Under the pieces are notes generated by a model that ran no database searches, was not told where the DNA came from, and saw nothing but the letters and a program-made list of their open reading frames with translations. 14,900 bases of DNA from a candidate division CSSED10-310 bacterium. Lineage in GTDB: Bacteria; CSSED10-310; JAFGJC01. Where the stretch lies: positions 1 to 14,900 of the forward strand of contig JAFGJC010000167.1 in NCBI GenBank assembly GCA_016929305.1, given 5' to 3'. Position numbers and translations under genes: made by a program. Positions 7,017 through 13,867 of this stretch are shown here, in pieces (positions within the stretch are counted from its first letter, which is position 1; every line of letters starts with the position of its first letter).

Positions 7017-8537
7017 TCATGATGGATTATGAGACCATCCGAAGGTTATTTTATCGAATTCTCCCCATAATTCCGTAATAGAGTCGTTTGTTAGTGCTGC
7101 GTATAGATCGATACCGCTGCATGCACCGGACTCCTCAGGCCATGTTAATGGGTCAATGATGGGTACAACAGAGAATCCGGACGGGATATCATTCAGACTA
7201 TAATCCGGCAGTGTGGTCCACGATGGCCAGAAATACAACTCCCCAAAAACATCCAGAATAACGAACATCGCCAGATTCGGTACGGAAGATCCGGATAAAT
7301 TGCAAGTGTGAACCCTTATGAAAAAAACATCGCCAGGGGAATAGGTGGTGCTGGGCAGAATGAGTTTGATGCCGTTAACCTCACATGGAGGCGATGGTGT
7401 AGGCGTAATCACCGGGGTTGGTGAAGCAAGCGTGGGAACAGCTGTCGGGTCGGGTGTGCGGGTGAAGACTGGCGTTGTGGGGTAAGGTGTTGGTGTCAGG
7501 GCAGGAGGTGTTGGGGAGGCGGTGGTGGTTTGGGCCGGTGTGGTTGAAGGGGTTGATGTATCAGGAATGGCGGTTGTTGTCGGCGTTGCAGGTGAAGGTG
7601 TAACCGGCGGCGTATCACATGCCTGCTCGAATTCAAGAATTCCGCCGAGAAATCCCGTTTGAAGATTCGTCTGAAAATCAGTCCAGGCGGATGAATTGTT
7701 TTTGAGTATGGCATCCAGCCATGGCTGAAGCAGTTGAAGCGTACGTGTTTCCTGAACATTTAGTTCTATATCCGCATTGCAGCCTGAAAAAATTTCACCC
7801 AAACGGCAGGTTGTGTTATTGGAGGCGAACTGACAGTGGCTGGCGCCGGTCAGGGTCACGATTGTTTTGCAGTCAGATACTAGCGCCTGATACATCGGAT
7901 ACTGATGATCTTCATAAGGTGTGATACAGTCTTCTGATCCGCAAATCATGAGTGTCGGTCGAGTAATCGATGCTGCTGCTGCGATTGCGGAGGGATCTGT
8001 TTCGGCAGCTGCCAGATTAATGAATGTGCTGACCGTATTGGTATGTGCCGCAGCAAGAAAACACGCGCCACCACCCATGGAATGTCCCATGATCGCTGAA
8101 TGTTCATCGATATGCTGGAAAAACAGAGATTGATTATCGGTGTTCATTTCCTGAATGTAATCCGACAGAAAAGCCAGATCCTTGCCAAATTCAAGATGAT
8201 CAGGCGAAAGGTTGCTTTCAGTACGTGGAAAAACCAGAATGTATCCCTCGGGAACCAGGCTGTTCCAGAGATAAGAATAATCACTCCAGACGATAGAAAA
8301 ACCATGACCGAAAACAACAACTGGAAATGCTCCGGCGGTAACCGGCACATTTTCACCGGGATTATCAGCGGGATAGTACATTTCGGTAGTAATGTCCCGG
8401 TTTCTTACGGCATCGTGATAACCAGCTGACAGGTGACCAATGGCAAAATCCTGAGCATTGCAGATGACAAGTGTCTGAATGCAGCTTAGAAGAATAGTAA
8501 TTGAACTGGTTTTAAAAATTCGCAAACGATTCATCAT
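7017..8537 (-). CDS. Secreted alpha/beta hydrolase with Pro/Thr linker and shared C-terminal module
   Basis: The protein has 506 residues. I chose the ATG at 8537, which overlaps the upstream EamA stop (TGATG); the adjacent ATG at 8534 is equally possible. An upstream start at 8672 would lie deep inside EamA and lack a signal peptide. A Sec signal (about 1-28, ending CNA before QDF) leads into an alpha/beta hydrolase of the dienelactone hydrolase / PAF-acetylhydrolase / chlorophyllase type. Its features are an oxyanion-region HGF, the nucleophile Ser153 in GHSMGGG, Asp203 in GSEDCITP and His234 in GASHCQF. A Pro/Thr-rich linker of about 72 residues then joins it to the shared module. An esterase or lipase activity is likely, with substrate unknown. 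The layout mirrors enzymes that carry a binding module on a flexible tether. Confidence 0.9.
   Translation of the reverse strand: MMNRLRIFKTSSITILLSCIQTLVICNAQDFAIGHLSAGYHDAVRNRDITTEMYYPADNPGENVPVTAGAFPVVVFGHGFSIVWSDYSYLWNSLVPEGYILVFPRTESNLSPDHLEFGKDLAFLSDYIQEMNTDNQSLFFQHIDEHSAIMGHSMGGGACFLAAAHTNTVSTFINLAAAETDPSAIAAAASITRPTLMICGSEDCITPYEDHQYPMYQALVSDCKTIVTLTGASHCQFASNNTTCRLGEIFSGCNADIELNVQETRTLQLLQPWLDAILKNNSSAWTDFQTNLQTGFLGGILEFEQACDTPPVTPSPATPTTTAIPDTSTPSTTPAQTTTASPTPPALTPTPYPTTPVFTRTPDPTAVPTLASPTPVITPTPSPPCEVNGIKLILPSTTYSPGDVFFIRVHTCNLSGSSVPNLAMFVILDVFGELYFWPSWTTLPDYSLNDIPSGFSVVPIIDPLTWPEESGACSGIDLYAALTNDSITELWGEFDKITFGWSHNPS
7020..7385 (-). other. Shared C-terminal module, copy B (on the hydrolase)
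   Basis: These are the last ~122 residues of the hydrolase, directly after the Pro/Thr linker. It contains YSPGD, FVILDVFGELYFWPSW, DIPSGF, LTWPEE, SGIDLYAALTN and the end FGWSHNPS. Motif order and spacing match copies A and C. It is closest to copy C, with which it shares YSPGD, FVILDV and FGWS. Confidence 0.85.
7386..7603 (-). repeat. Pro/Thr-rich linker-coding low-complexity stretch
   Basis: About 72 codons of almost only Pro, Thr, Ser and Ala, with a loose T-P-x-P rhythm, lie between the hydrolase domain and the shared module. On the plus strand the DNA is enriched in GGTGT/GGCGT-type words, but I see no exact tandem unit. Such linkers are flexible tethers in exported enzymes and are often O-glycosylated. 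Whether that happens here is unknown. Confidence 0.85.
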
Positions 8538-8977
8538 CAACCGTGTTCCCGGAAGTATGCTGTCATGGTCGCTCCAATGATCGTTAACAGTATACCCAAG
8601 AACTGGTAGGTATTCATCGTTTCTTTCATAAAAATTACTCCCAGCACTACTCCGATGACCGGTGTCAGGCAAAAGGCAATGGGTAATACGATGGAGAGAT
8701 TTCCCCCGTTTAAAGCGAAGTAAAGAAACATAATGCCAAGTGCGCCCGAGAAGACACCGCCAGAAATAGCGACCATTAAAATCGGCTTGGGACCCGCGTC
8801 TTTCAATTGCCTCCAGAAAGGATAACTCATTGCAGCAAGAACAAGAACACTGACAGTGGTTCGTATTGCAGCGCCCAAGACAGGAGAAAATCCTCCAAGC
8901 CGAACACCTTTTTTTTCAAAAAACGATCCGAAGGCCCAACATAGTGCGGTGAGTACTGCCCATAACTCTGCTGCCAT
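8537..8977 (-). CDS. Half-size EamA/DMT-family transporter
   Basis: The protein has 146 residues with about five predicted membrane segments. It is a single EamA repeat (ELWAVLTALCWAFGSFFEKKG at the start, GVVLGVIFMKETMNTYQFLGI near the end). Standard drug/metabolite transporters have two such repeats and about ten segments, so this form would have to work as a homo- or hetero-dimer, as small multidrug-resistance-type proteins do. The start ATG at 8977 has a strong ribosome site, AGGAGGAG, at 8983-8990. Its stop codon overlaps the start of the secreted hydrolase (TGATG), so the two are translationally coupled. The substrate cannot be predicted. Minus-strand gene order is EamA first, hydrolase second. 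Confidence 0.88.
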   Translation of the reverse strand: MAAELWAVLTALCWAFGSFFEKKGVRLGGFSPVLGAAIRTTVSVLVLAAMSYPFWRQLKDAGPKPILMVAISGGVFSGALGIMFLYFALNGGNLSIVLPIAFCLTPVIGVVLGVIFMKETMNTYQFLGILLTIIGATMTAYFREHG

Positions 8978-9144
8978 TGCTTCTCCTCCTGTTAAGCTTG
9001 GTATATAACACAGTGGCAGTTTATTTTACTGATTATCATGATAAAAAAATAGGCGTAATGTTTCTTGGAAATTATTAAAATTTTTGCAAGAAGCCGCATA
9101 AAACCGACAAAAAGTATCCCGTAAATGCTGTTTGTTTAGAGATG
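8978..9144. other. Intergenic region upstream of EamA
   Basis: These 167 AT-rich bases follow the CarboxypepD_reg gene and precede EamA. They contain a perfect 12-base palindrome, TTATCATGATAA (9033-9044), about 55 bases upstream of the EamA start. An imperfect AT-rich hairpin has outer arms TTCTTG (9062-9067) and CAAGAA (9087-9092). The hairpin could end transcription of the upstream gene and the palindrome could be an operator. No clear promoter was found. Confidence 0.4.
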
Positions 9145-9525
9145 CTATTCCATGCTGATACTTTCAATAACCTCAAGAACAATATCTACTTGGATAGTCT
9201 GATTCAGAGAAACTCTGAACGGACCCTTTTCTCGGATTTCATAATCGTCTTTTTCGAAAAGTATTCGATAGACTCCGGGTGAAATTTGTGGCATACGGTA
9301 ATAGCCTTTTCGAGTTGATTTTGTTTTTCTTATCAGGGAATCGTCCATGTCCAGCAATGTTACGATAACACCTTTTAACGGGACACCATCAATTCCGGTA
9401 ATTTTACCTTTTATCATTCCCGATGTTTCTGCTTTTGCAGTTGGAATCGAAATCAGTCCGATTCCGATTGCAATTGATGCGAGGAATGCAACCAAATGGC
9501 ATTTTGGAATGTGCAGGGATTTCAT
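9145..9525 (-). CDS. Small secreted protein with CarboxypepD_reg-like (Ig-fold) domain
   Basis: The protein has 126 residues from the ATG at 9525. I chose this start because AAGGAGGT lies seven bases upstream (9533-9540); an ATG at 9558 lacks such a site and would push the signal peptide inward. The signal peptide spans about residues 1-32 and ends AKA before ETS. The rest is one beta-sandwich of the carboxypeptidase-regulatory / Cna-B-like kind: GKITGIDGVPLKGVIVTLLD, then GYYRMPQISPGVYRILFEKDDY. Such domains are usually parts of larger exported proteins (for example TonB receptor N-termini). Here it stands alone, so it is probably a periplasmic or surface protein with a structural or binding role. 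The function is not known. Confidence 0.85.
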   Translation of the reverse strand: MKSLHIPKCHLVAFLASIAIGIGLISIPTAKAETSGMIKGKITGIDGVPLKGVIVTLLDMDDSLIRKTKSTRKGYYRMPQISPGVYRILFEKDDYEIREKGPFRVSLNQTIQVDIVLEVIESISME

Positions 9526-9563
9526 GTTATTGACCTCCTTCAGGGATTGTATTCCCATTTTTT

Positions 9564-9592
9564 ATTATATTATAAGATTTAGTAATTTGCAA
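9564..9592 (-). promoter_or_regulatory. Candidate sigma-70-type promoter for the CarboxypepD_reg gene
   Basis: On the minus strand, TTGCAA (9587-9592) and a perfect TATAAT (9564-9569) are separated by 17 bases. They lie about 40 bases upstream of the chosen ATG at 9525. A second TATAAT (9569-9574) overlaps the first but would have a spacer of only 12. On the opposite strand, TTGTAT (9547-9552) with TATAAG (9571-9576) is a weaker option for the divergent acetyltransferase. Confidence 0.55.
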
Positions 9593-9623
9593 ACTTTTCA
9601 AACCATTAAAAAGGTGAAACATT

Positions 9624-10814
9624 ATGAATATCCGAAAATTGAGAAAATCTGAGCGATTCGATGCACTCCGATTGAATACCAGTGCATTTGGTAACTGGCC
9701 GGATGATTTGCGACAAGAGGATATCGAGTGGATTGTGCCCAGTGAAACAATAGGTGTTTTTGTTCAGCGCAAATTGGCGGCAGTTTTAATAAATCTAACA
9801 TTGGAACAATCGGTCAGAGGTGTCATAAAAAACATGGCGGGTGTTGGCGGTGTCGCTACGTATCCGGAGCATCGCATGAAAGGTTATGTAAAGCAGCTGA
9901 TGGCGGCGGCATTTAGCGATATGCATGCAAAGTCACAATCTGTCAGTATGCTGGCGCCATTCAAGGAATCTTATTATGAGATGTTTGATTATGTGTCAGC
10001 AAACAGCAATCCTCTTGTGAAAATACCGTTGCAAGCATTTTCCCATTATTTGGTGAAGAGAGACATGAAAAACTGGGAAGAGGAACGGGTTTCGTTTGAC
10101 AAGGCCAGGAATGATTTTCTCAAATTTTTACGGAATGAGGTGGCGGTCAAACACCACGGGTTTGTTTTAATTGATTCTCGGTCGGAGCTAGTATGGAAAC
10201 AGTTGTTTAAGAAATGGGAATTTGTATTTATCAAGAAAAACAAACAAGTTGTTGCGGTTGCCAGGATTCAAAAAAGGGGTTTTGGCGAATCCGGCGAGTT
10301 TTTTGTTTTTGATGCTTTTTGGAGTGAATTGGAGGCTCGTGACAGGTTGTTTAATTATCTTGCCAAGCATAGGGATCAGGTTTCACGGGTAATGTTCAAT
10401 TTGCCGCTGAATGAGAATTTTTTCCAGTGGATCCGGGATACTCAGACTTCATTTGAAATAAAACTAAAAGCACAACCGTGGATGGTTCGTCTCATTGATG
10501 TTATTTCAGCGATATCGGATATACCGGTATCCTGTGGCGGCAGTGTCGTTTTTTCGCTGGAAGACGCGTTTTGTCCATGGAACAATGGAAGTTATCGCAT
10601 TCGAGAGACGGGTGGGATATTGAACATCGAGCGATGTTCCAAGCTCACTCAGAATCGGTTTACGATAAAGGGATTGTCGGCTTTAGTATATGGTACGCTT
10701 TCTATGGGGGAGATCATTCATCGTCGATGGGCGGATGCGCCGGACAGAAATGATCGAAATATTTTGACACAATGGTTTCCCGTTCTACCGGTTTATTCCA
10801 CATTTTATTTTTAG
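9624..10814 (+). CDS. Eis-like GNAT N-acetyltransferase
   Basis: The protein has 396 residues, close to the ~400 of the Eis family. The ATG at 9624 follows AAGGTG. The N-terminal GNAT domain has the acetyl-CoA-binding stretch GVATYPEHRMKGYVKQL (about residues 76-92). A second, degenerate GNAT-like region and a C-terminal SCP2-like segment (about 300-396) complete the Eis layout. The protein ends ...STFYF. In mycobacterial Eis the C-terminal Phe carboxylate acts as the general base and a Tyr as the acid; here the C-terminal residue is also Phe, and Tyr117/Tyr118 in SYYEMF are candidate acids. Eis enzymes acetylate amines, including aminoglycosides; the natural substrate here is unknown. It has no signal peptide and is expected to be cytoplasmic. 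It stands alone between minus-strand genes. Confidence 0.85.
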   Translation: MNIRKLRKSERFDALRLNTSAFGNWPDDLRQEDIEWIVPSETIGVFVQRKLAAVLINLTLEQSVRGVIKNMAGVGGVATYPEHRMKGYVKQLMAAAFSDMHAKSQSVSMLAPFKESYYEMFDYVSANSNPLVKIPLQAFSHYLVKRDMKNWEEERVSFDKARNDFLKFLRNEVAVKHHGFVLIDSRSELVWKQLFKKWEFVFIKKNKQVVAVARIQKRGFGESGEFFVFDAFWSELEARDRLFNYLAKHRDQVSRVMFNLPLNENFFQWIRDTQTSFEIKLKAQPWMVRLIDVISAISDIPVSCGGSVVFSLEDAFCPWNNGSYRIRETGGILNIERCSKLTQNRFTIKGLSALVYGTLSMGEIIHRRWADAPDRNDRNILTQWFPVLPVYSTFYF

Positions 10815-10855
10815 GCTAATCAGTTTCATCCTATCGGAATCGATTGTATCTAGCG

Positions 10856-13036
10856 TTATTCGGACCATCCGAAAATCCATGAATCCATGTGACCGATCAA
10901 CTGGGTCAAATTGGCATCAGTGAACGCAGCATGAAAGGCGATCCCCTCCGCTGAGCCTGTATTTTCGGGCCAGGTGAATTGCGGCAGGATCGAAATAGTT
11001 TCTGTTCCCGTGTGAATGGTTCTATTTTGCCAGGAAAGATCCGGCATCATGGTCCATTCTGGCCAAAAATAGTAATTTCCATAGACATCCAGAATTACAA
11101 ACAACAGTGTATCGGGAAGATCCTGATCGGGATTTTTCAAAATAGCATCCAGCCAGCAGGCATCTCCGGGAGAATAGTCGTGAGATGGCATTTCAAGAGA
11201 AACGCCGAGTTCTACGGGGATTGTTGTTGTCACCATATAATCTTCTGAGGGAAACAGGCAGACACTGCCAGATAATTCGGTGAGATCAGTCCATTTCCCG
11301 TTGACATTTTCCTGGATTTTTGAATCTACATCAATGAACTGGGTGCATTGCAACTTTCTTTTCGTTGTGATGATTGCTGTCCAGTTCCCGCCATGAGGAA
11401 TGTTGAAATCGACGGTATCTTGATCCGCGACCAGTCTGGGTTCGAAAGCGATGAACGGTTCACTGGCCTGATAACGTTGAAGGTTAGTGCTGTCGACGAT
11501 GAAACAATCGATCCATCCTGTAGATAAAGATCTGCGTGAATAGTGATTGCCGGAATCGAACTGGTAATAACCCCATTCCGCTTCTTCTGTGACTTCAAAA
11601 TGGATAGAGAACCGGTAGAGTGCATCCGTAGTGGTAGGATGGTACGAATGAATGTCAAGTTTTGGCAATGAATAGGGTAAATGAGCTTCCCATGTATAAT
11701 CAGCGCCATCTTCTGTCTGAGGGGTAATTTGAAAGAAAGTGTCCTCAGGATACTTGCCCAAATCACTCATTATTCTTGCATTACACGGCACGCTATCGCC
11801 ATAGTGAATGGAAATCTGACCACTGGAATTTGTAAATCCCCATATACCGGAATAACCGACGTTTTTCTTGAAAAGAATCTTCGCTCCGTCAACAGGAATT
11901 CCATCTTGATCAACGACGGAGACGTTTACCGAACAAAATCCTTCTGAGTATCGTTCAACGACATCCCAGATATAGCCGTCTCCACAGACGTTGATTACAC
12001 CTGAAAAAACCCGACCCCAGCCATTTTCATAAGTTAAGGGGGAATCAATCATTGTATTAACAGGTTCCCAATGGATATAGCGGCGATCCCAGAATTCGTT
12101 CCAAACATGATCTTCACCGATGGCTTCAGTGTTTACACATGGTATAAGACACGCACGTGCTGCTGCAGATGTGATGTCCTGATGTTCGCCACATCGGCCC
12201 AGGTGCAGTTTATAAATCCTTACCGGTTGAATGGGGCGTTCCACTCCGGCATCAAAATCCAGCACATCAAGAATCCACTGGGTTATAACTCCAATAGCTC
12301 CATTATCAATATCATTGGTTTTGGATTTCCACAAAACATCAACTCCTGCCATCTGTTCCCGGAGAATTGGATATAGCTCTTTTGTTTCCGGCATTTCCTC
12401 AGTATGGGTGAATAACCAGTCTCTCCAAAAAACACCGATCGGAGGATCAGCATGCGGTCCTCCAACTGCATCCGGATCTATATAATCAGCCATTTCATCT
12501 TCTATTTTAGGATGAACAATAAACCAGTAGTATTTTTCGAAATCAAGCTCGTATTCATTAATGACACCTTCTTCTTCAACCCGATAATATGCCGTCGTAT
12601 AGTAGTCCTCATCAACACCCGCGATTCCAAAATCTTCCAACCGGACATAATCCAAATAGTTGTCATGTTCATAGATGTAATAAACATTCTCCTCAAGAAG
12701 ACCGGGAGTAAATATTTCATTTTGCAGAATTTCCGGTGCAAGTTGCGCGACACAGAATGCAATTTCATCTGTAAATCGATCTTCAGAGGGATTCAAAATC
12801 ATGTCGGAATAAAGATCTTGATACTCGGATTCCATCACCATTAAGTTATCCGACAAATCCTGCCTCATCCATTGAGGAGCTCTGGCAATAGCCGATTTGG
12901 CCTGATCTGTCAACCTTTCTTCAGGGAGTGTTTCAGTCAGTTCGAAAAATCCCATTACCGGCTGAAAACTCGATGAAATCAGCAACAGAGTAACGAGTAT
13001 CATCCCAAGTGAATACCCATTGCTTTTCAATATCAT
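10856..13036 (-). CDS. Secreted transglutaminase-like protein with shared C-terminal module
   Basis: The protein has 726 residues. The ATG at 13036 has AAGGAG at 13044-13049. A Sec signal spans about residues 1-29. A largely acidic, Tyr-rich region (about 30-270) has no recognisable fold to me. A transglutaminase/papain-like core follows: Cys282 in GRCGEHQD, His310 in DHVWNEF, and Asn327 in HWEPVN at the position usually held by Asp. Next is an Ig-like / CarboxypepD_reg-like domain (about 365-430; VNVSVVDQDGIPVDGAKILF), further beta-rich sequence, and the shared module (about 606-726). The core could be a protease, peptidoglycan-related amidase or cross-linking enzyme; the fold does not tell which. 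The protein is exported. The gene ends 41 bases from the convergent acetyltransferase. Confidence 0.88.
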   Translation of the reverse strand: MILKSNGYSLGMILVTLLLISSSFQPVMGFFELTETLPEERLTDQAKSAIARAPQWMRQDLSDNLMVMESEYQDLYSDMILNPSEDRFTDEIAFCVAQLAPEILQNEIFTPGLLEENVYYIYEHDNYLDYVRLEDFGIAGVDEDYYTTAYYRVEEEGVINEYELDFEKYYWFIVHPKIEDEMADYIDPDAVGGPHADPPIGVFWRDWLFTHTEEMPETKELYPILREQMAGVDVLWKSKTNDIDNGAIGVITQWILDVLDFDAGVERPIQPVRIYKLHLGRCGEHQDITSAAARACLIPCVNTEAIGEDHVWNEFWDRRYIHWEPVNTMIDSPLTYENGWGRVFSGVINVCGDGYIWDVVERYSEGFCSVNVSVVDQDGIPVDGAKILFKKNVGYSGIWGFTNSSGQISIHYGDSVPCNARIMSDLGKYPEDTFFQITPQTEDGADYTWEAHLPYSLPKLDIHSYHPTTTDALYRFSIHFEVTEEAEWGYYQFDSGNHYSRRSLSTGWIDCFIVDSTNLQRYQASEPFIAFEPRLVADQDTVDFNIPHGGNWTAIITTKRKLQCTQFIDVDSKIQENVNGKWTDLTELSGSVCLFPSEDYMVTTTIPVELGVSLEMPSHDYSPGDACWLDAILKNPDQDLPDTLLFVILDVYGNYYFWPEWTMMPDLSWQNRTIHTGTETISILPQFTWPENTGSAEGIAFHAAFTDANLTQLIGHMDSWIFGWSE
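10859..11222 (-). other. Shared C-terminal module, copy C (on the transglutaminase-like protein)
   Basis: This is the last ~121 residues. It contains YSPGD, FVILDVYGNYYFWPEW, FTWPEN, EGIAFHAAFTD, LIGHMD and the end FGWSE. Motifs and spacing match copy B closely and copy A more loosely. Unlike copy B it is preceded by beta-rich sequence rather than a Pro/Thr linker. Confidence 0.85.
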
Positions 13037-13082
13037 GACTCAACTCCTTAAATCATTTAGATGTTTCGAATATCCTTAGGCT

Positions 13083-13110
13083 ATTATAGAAAAATCACTT
13101 ATGGATACAA
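13083..13110 (-). promoter_or_regulatory. Candidate promoter for the transglutaminase-like gene
   Basis: On the minus strand, TTGTAT (13105-13110) is followed after 16 bases by a perfect TATAAT (13083-13088). This would start transcription about 40 bases before the ATG at 13036. The -10 is strong and the -35 weak. Confidence 0.5.
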
Positions 13111-13173
13111 TATTTTCTGTATAATTTGAGTTTTTGATCAACCGGGAATCCTTTTAGACAATGAAATAATCGC

Positions 13174-13202
13174 TTGACAGTGACGTTATGATCAGATATA
13201 TG
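13174..13202 (+). promoter_or_regulatory. Promoter of the tetR-tolC operon
   Basis: A consensus -35 TTGACA (13174-13179) is followed after 17 bases by TATATG (13197-13202), a 4/6 match to TATAAT. Predicted transcription starts near 13209, inside the operator-like half-site array and about 38 bases before the tetR ATG. Confidence 0.65.
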
Positions 13203-13225
13203 ACTGTTTGGTCATTCTGTTGACC
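13200..13225 (+). promoter_or_regulatory. Putative TetR operator: alternating TGAC/GTCA half-sites
   Basis: ATGAC (13200-13204) and GTCAT (13211-13215) form an inverted repeat with a 6-base gap. GGTCA (13210-13214) and TGACC (13221-13225) form a second one sharing the middle half-site. The tetranucleotides begin at 13201, 13211 and 13221, exactly 10 bases apart. The array overlaps the -10 and predicted start of transcription, the usual place for autorepression by a TetR protein. A further TGAC lies at 13181. Confidence 0.6.
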
Positions 13226-13246
13226 ACATTGTCTATGGGGAGTTAC

Positions 13247-13867
13247 ATGAAAAAAAATAAATCCAATCGGAAGCGTATATGGGATGCTGCAAAAAAGCAA
13301 ACAATTGTTCAAGCGGTGATTCGTGTTCTTACGGAGCACGGATTCGAGCGTATCACCATGGATCGTGTTGCAGCGGAAGCAGGAATAGCGAAGGGGACAT
13401 TGTATTTATATTTCAAAGATAAGGACGAGCTTTTAGCAGCTGTTTTGGAGTTCAGTCTTGAACCGCTCGTACGAAAACTTGATGAATTGATTCAAAGTGA
13501 TCTGCCGCCGGACAGAAAGATCGAATATATTGCTCAACGGTATTTGAAGTATTTCGAGGAGAACAGAGATTTTTACCGGATTCTTCTGCTCGAAAGAGTG
13601 CGCAGAAGTTATCATTGTCATGTTGCAGAGAATATAAGATACAAAGACTACCTTGAAGCGGTAGCTGGAATAATCCAGGAAGGCATCGCAAAAAATCTAT
13701 TTAAGCCCTTGGATGCCGTAAAAGTTGCGGCGATGTTGATTGAATCCTGTGTTGCGCTTTTATATCATCGTATGTTTTGGCCGGGGACTACACCGGTAGA
13801 AGAAGATGCGCGCATGCTAGCTCAGATTTTTTTTCACGGCATGCATCGGGAGGTTTCAGCAGCATGA
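13247..13867 (+). CDS. TetR/AcrR-family transcriptional regulator
   Basis: The protein has 206 residues from the ATG at 13247, which follows GGGGAG at 13237-13242. Earlier in-frame TTG (13208) and ATG (13235) codons are less likely: the TTG lies at the predicted transcription start. The N-terminal helix-turn-helix (about residues 35-57) is classical: ITMDRVAAEAGIAKGTLYLYF followed by KDKDELL. The remaining helical part is the ligand-binding/dimerisation domain; its effector cannot be predicted. The gene overlaps the TolC-family start by ATGA (13864-13867), so the two are co-transcribed and translationally coupled. It probably represses its own operon through the half-site array at 13200-13225 and is released by a substrate of the efflux system. 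Confidence 0.95.
   Translation: MKKNKSNRKRIWDAAKKQTIVQAVIRVLTEHGFERITMDRVAAEAGIAKGTLYLYFKDKDELLAAVLEFSLEPLVRKLDELIQSDLPPDRKIEYIAQRYLKYFEENRDFYRILLLERVRRSYHCHVAENIRYKDYLEAVAGIIQEGIAKNLFKPLDAVKVAAMLIESCVALLYHRMFWPGTTPVEEDARMLAQIFFHGMHREVSAA

Noticed and set aside
7015..7024. Palindrome CATCATGATG between the convergent dehydrogenase and hydrolase genes
   Set aside because: It is short, low in GC and without a T-tract, so it is unlikely to be a terminator. Most of it codes for the hydrolase C-terminus and stop.
8538..8672. Upstream start for the hydrolase at 8672
   Set aside because: It would read 45 codons inside the EamA gene in another frame and place the signal peptide internally. The ATG overlapping the EamA stop gives a normal Sec signal.
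9526..9558. ATG at 9558 for the CarboxypepD_reg protein
   Set aside because: ATG 9525 has a near-ideal AAGGAGGT site and yields a standard signal peptide. The 9558 ATG lies next to the predicted -10 and has no such site.
11326..11766. 146-codon minus-strand open frame inside the transglutaminase-like gene
   Set aside because: It is in another frame of a well-supported gene and shows no homology or start signals.
13120..13125. Plus-strand TATAAT upstream of tetR
   Set aside because: There is no -35-like sequence 15-19 bases upstream. The TTGACA/TATATG pair nearer to tetR is better placed.
13208..13246. TTG start (13208) or ATG (13235) for TetR
   Set aside because: The TTG coincides with the predicted transcription start and operator. 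ATG 13247 follows GGGGAG and begins the usual basic N-terminus.
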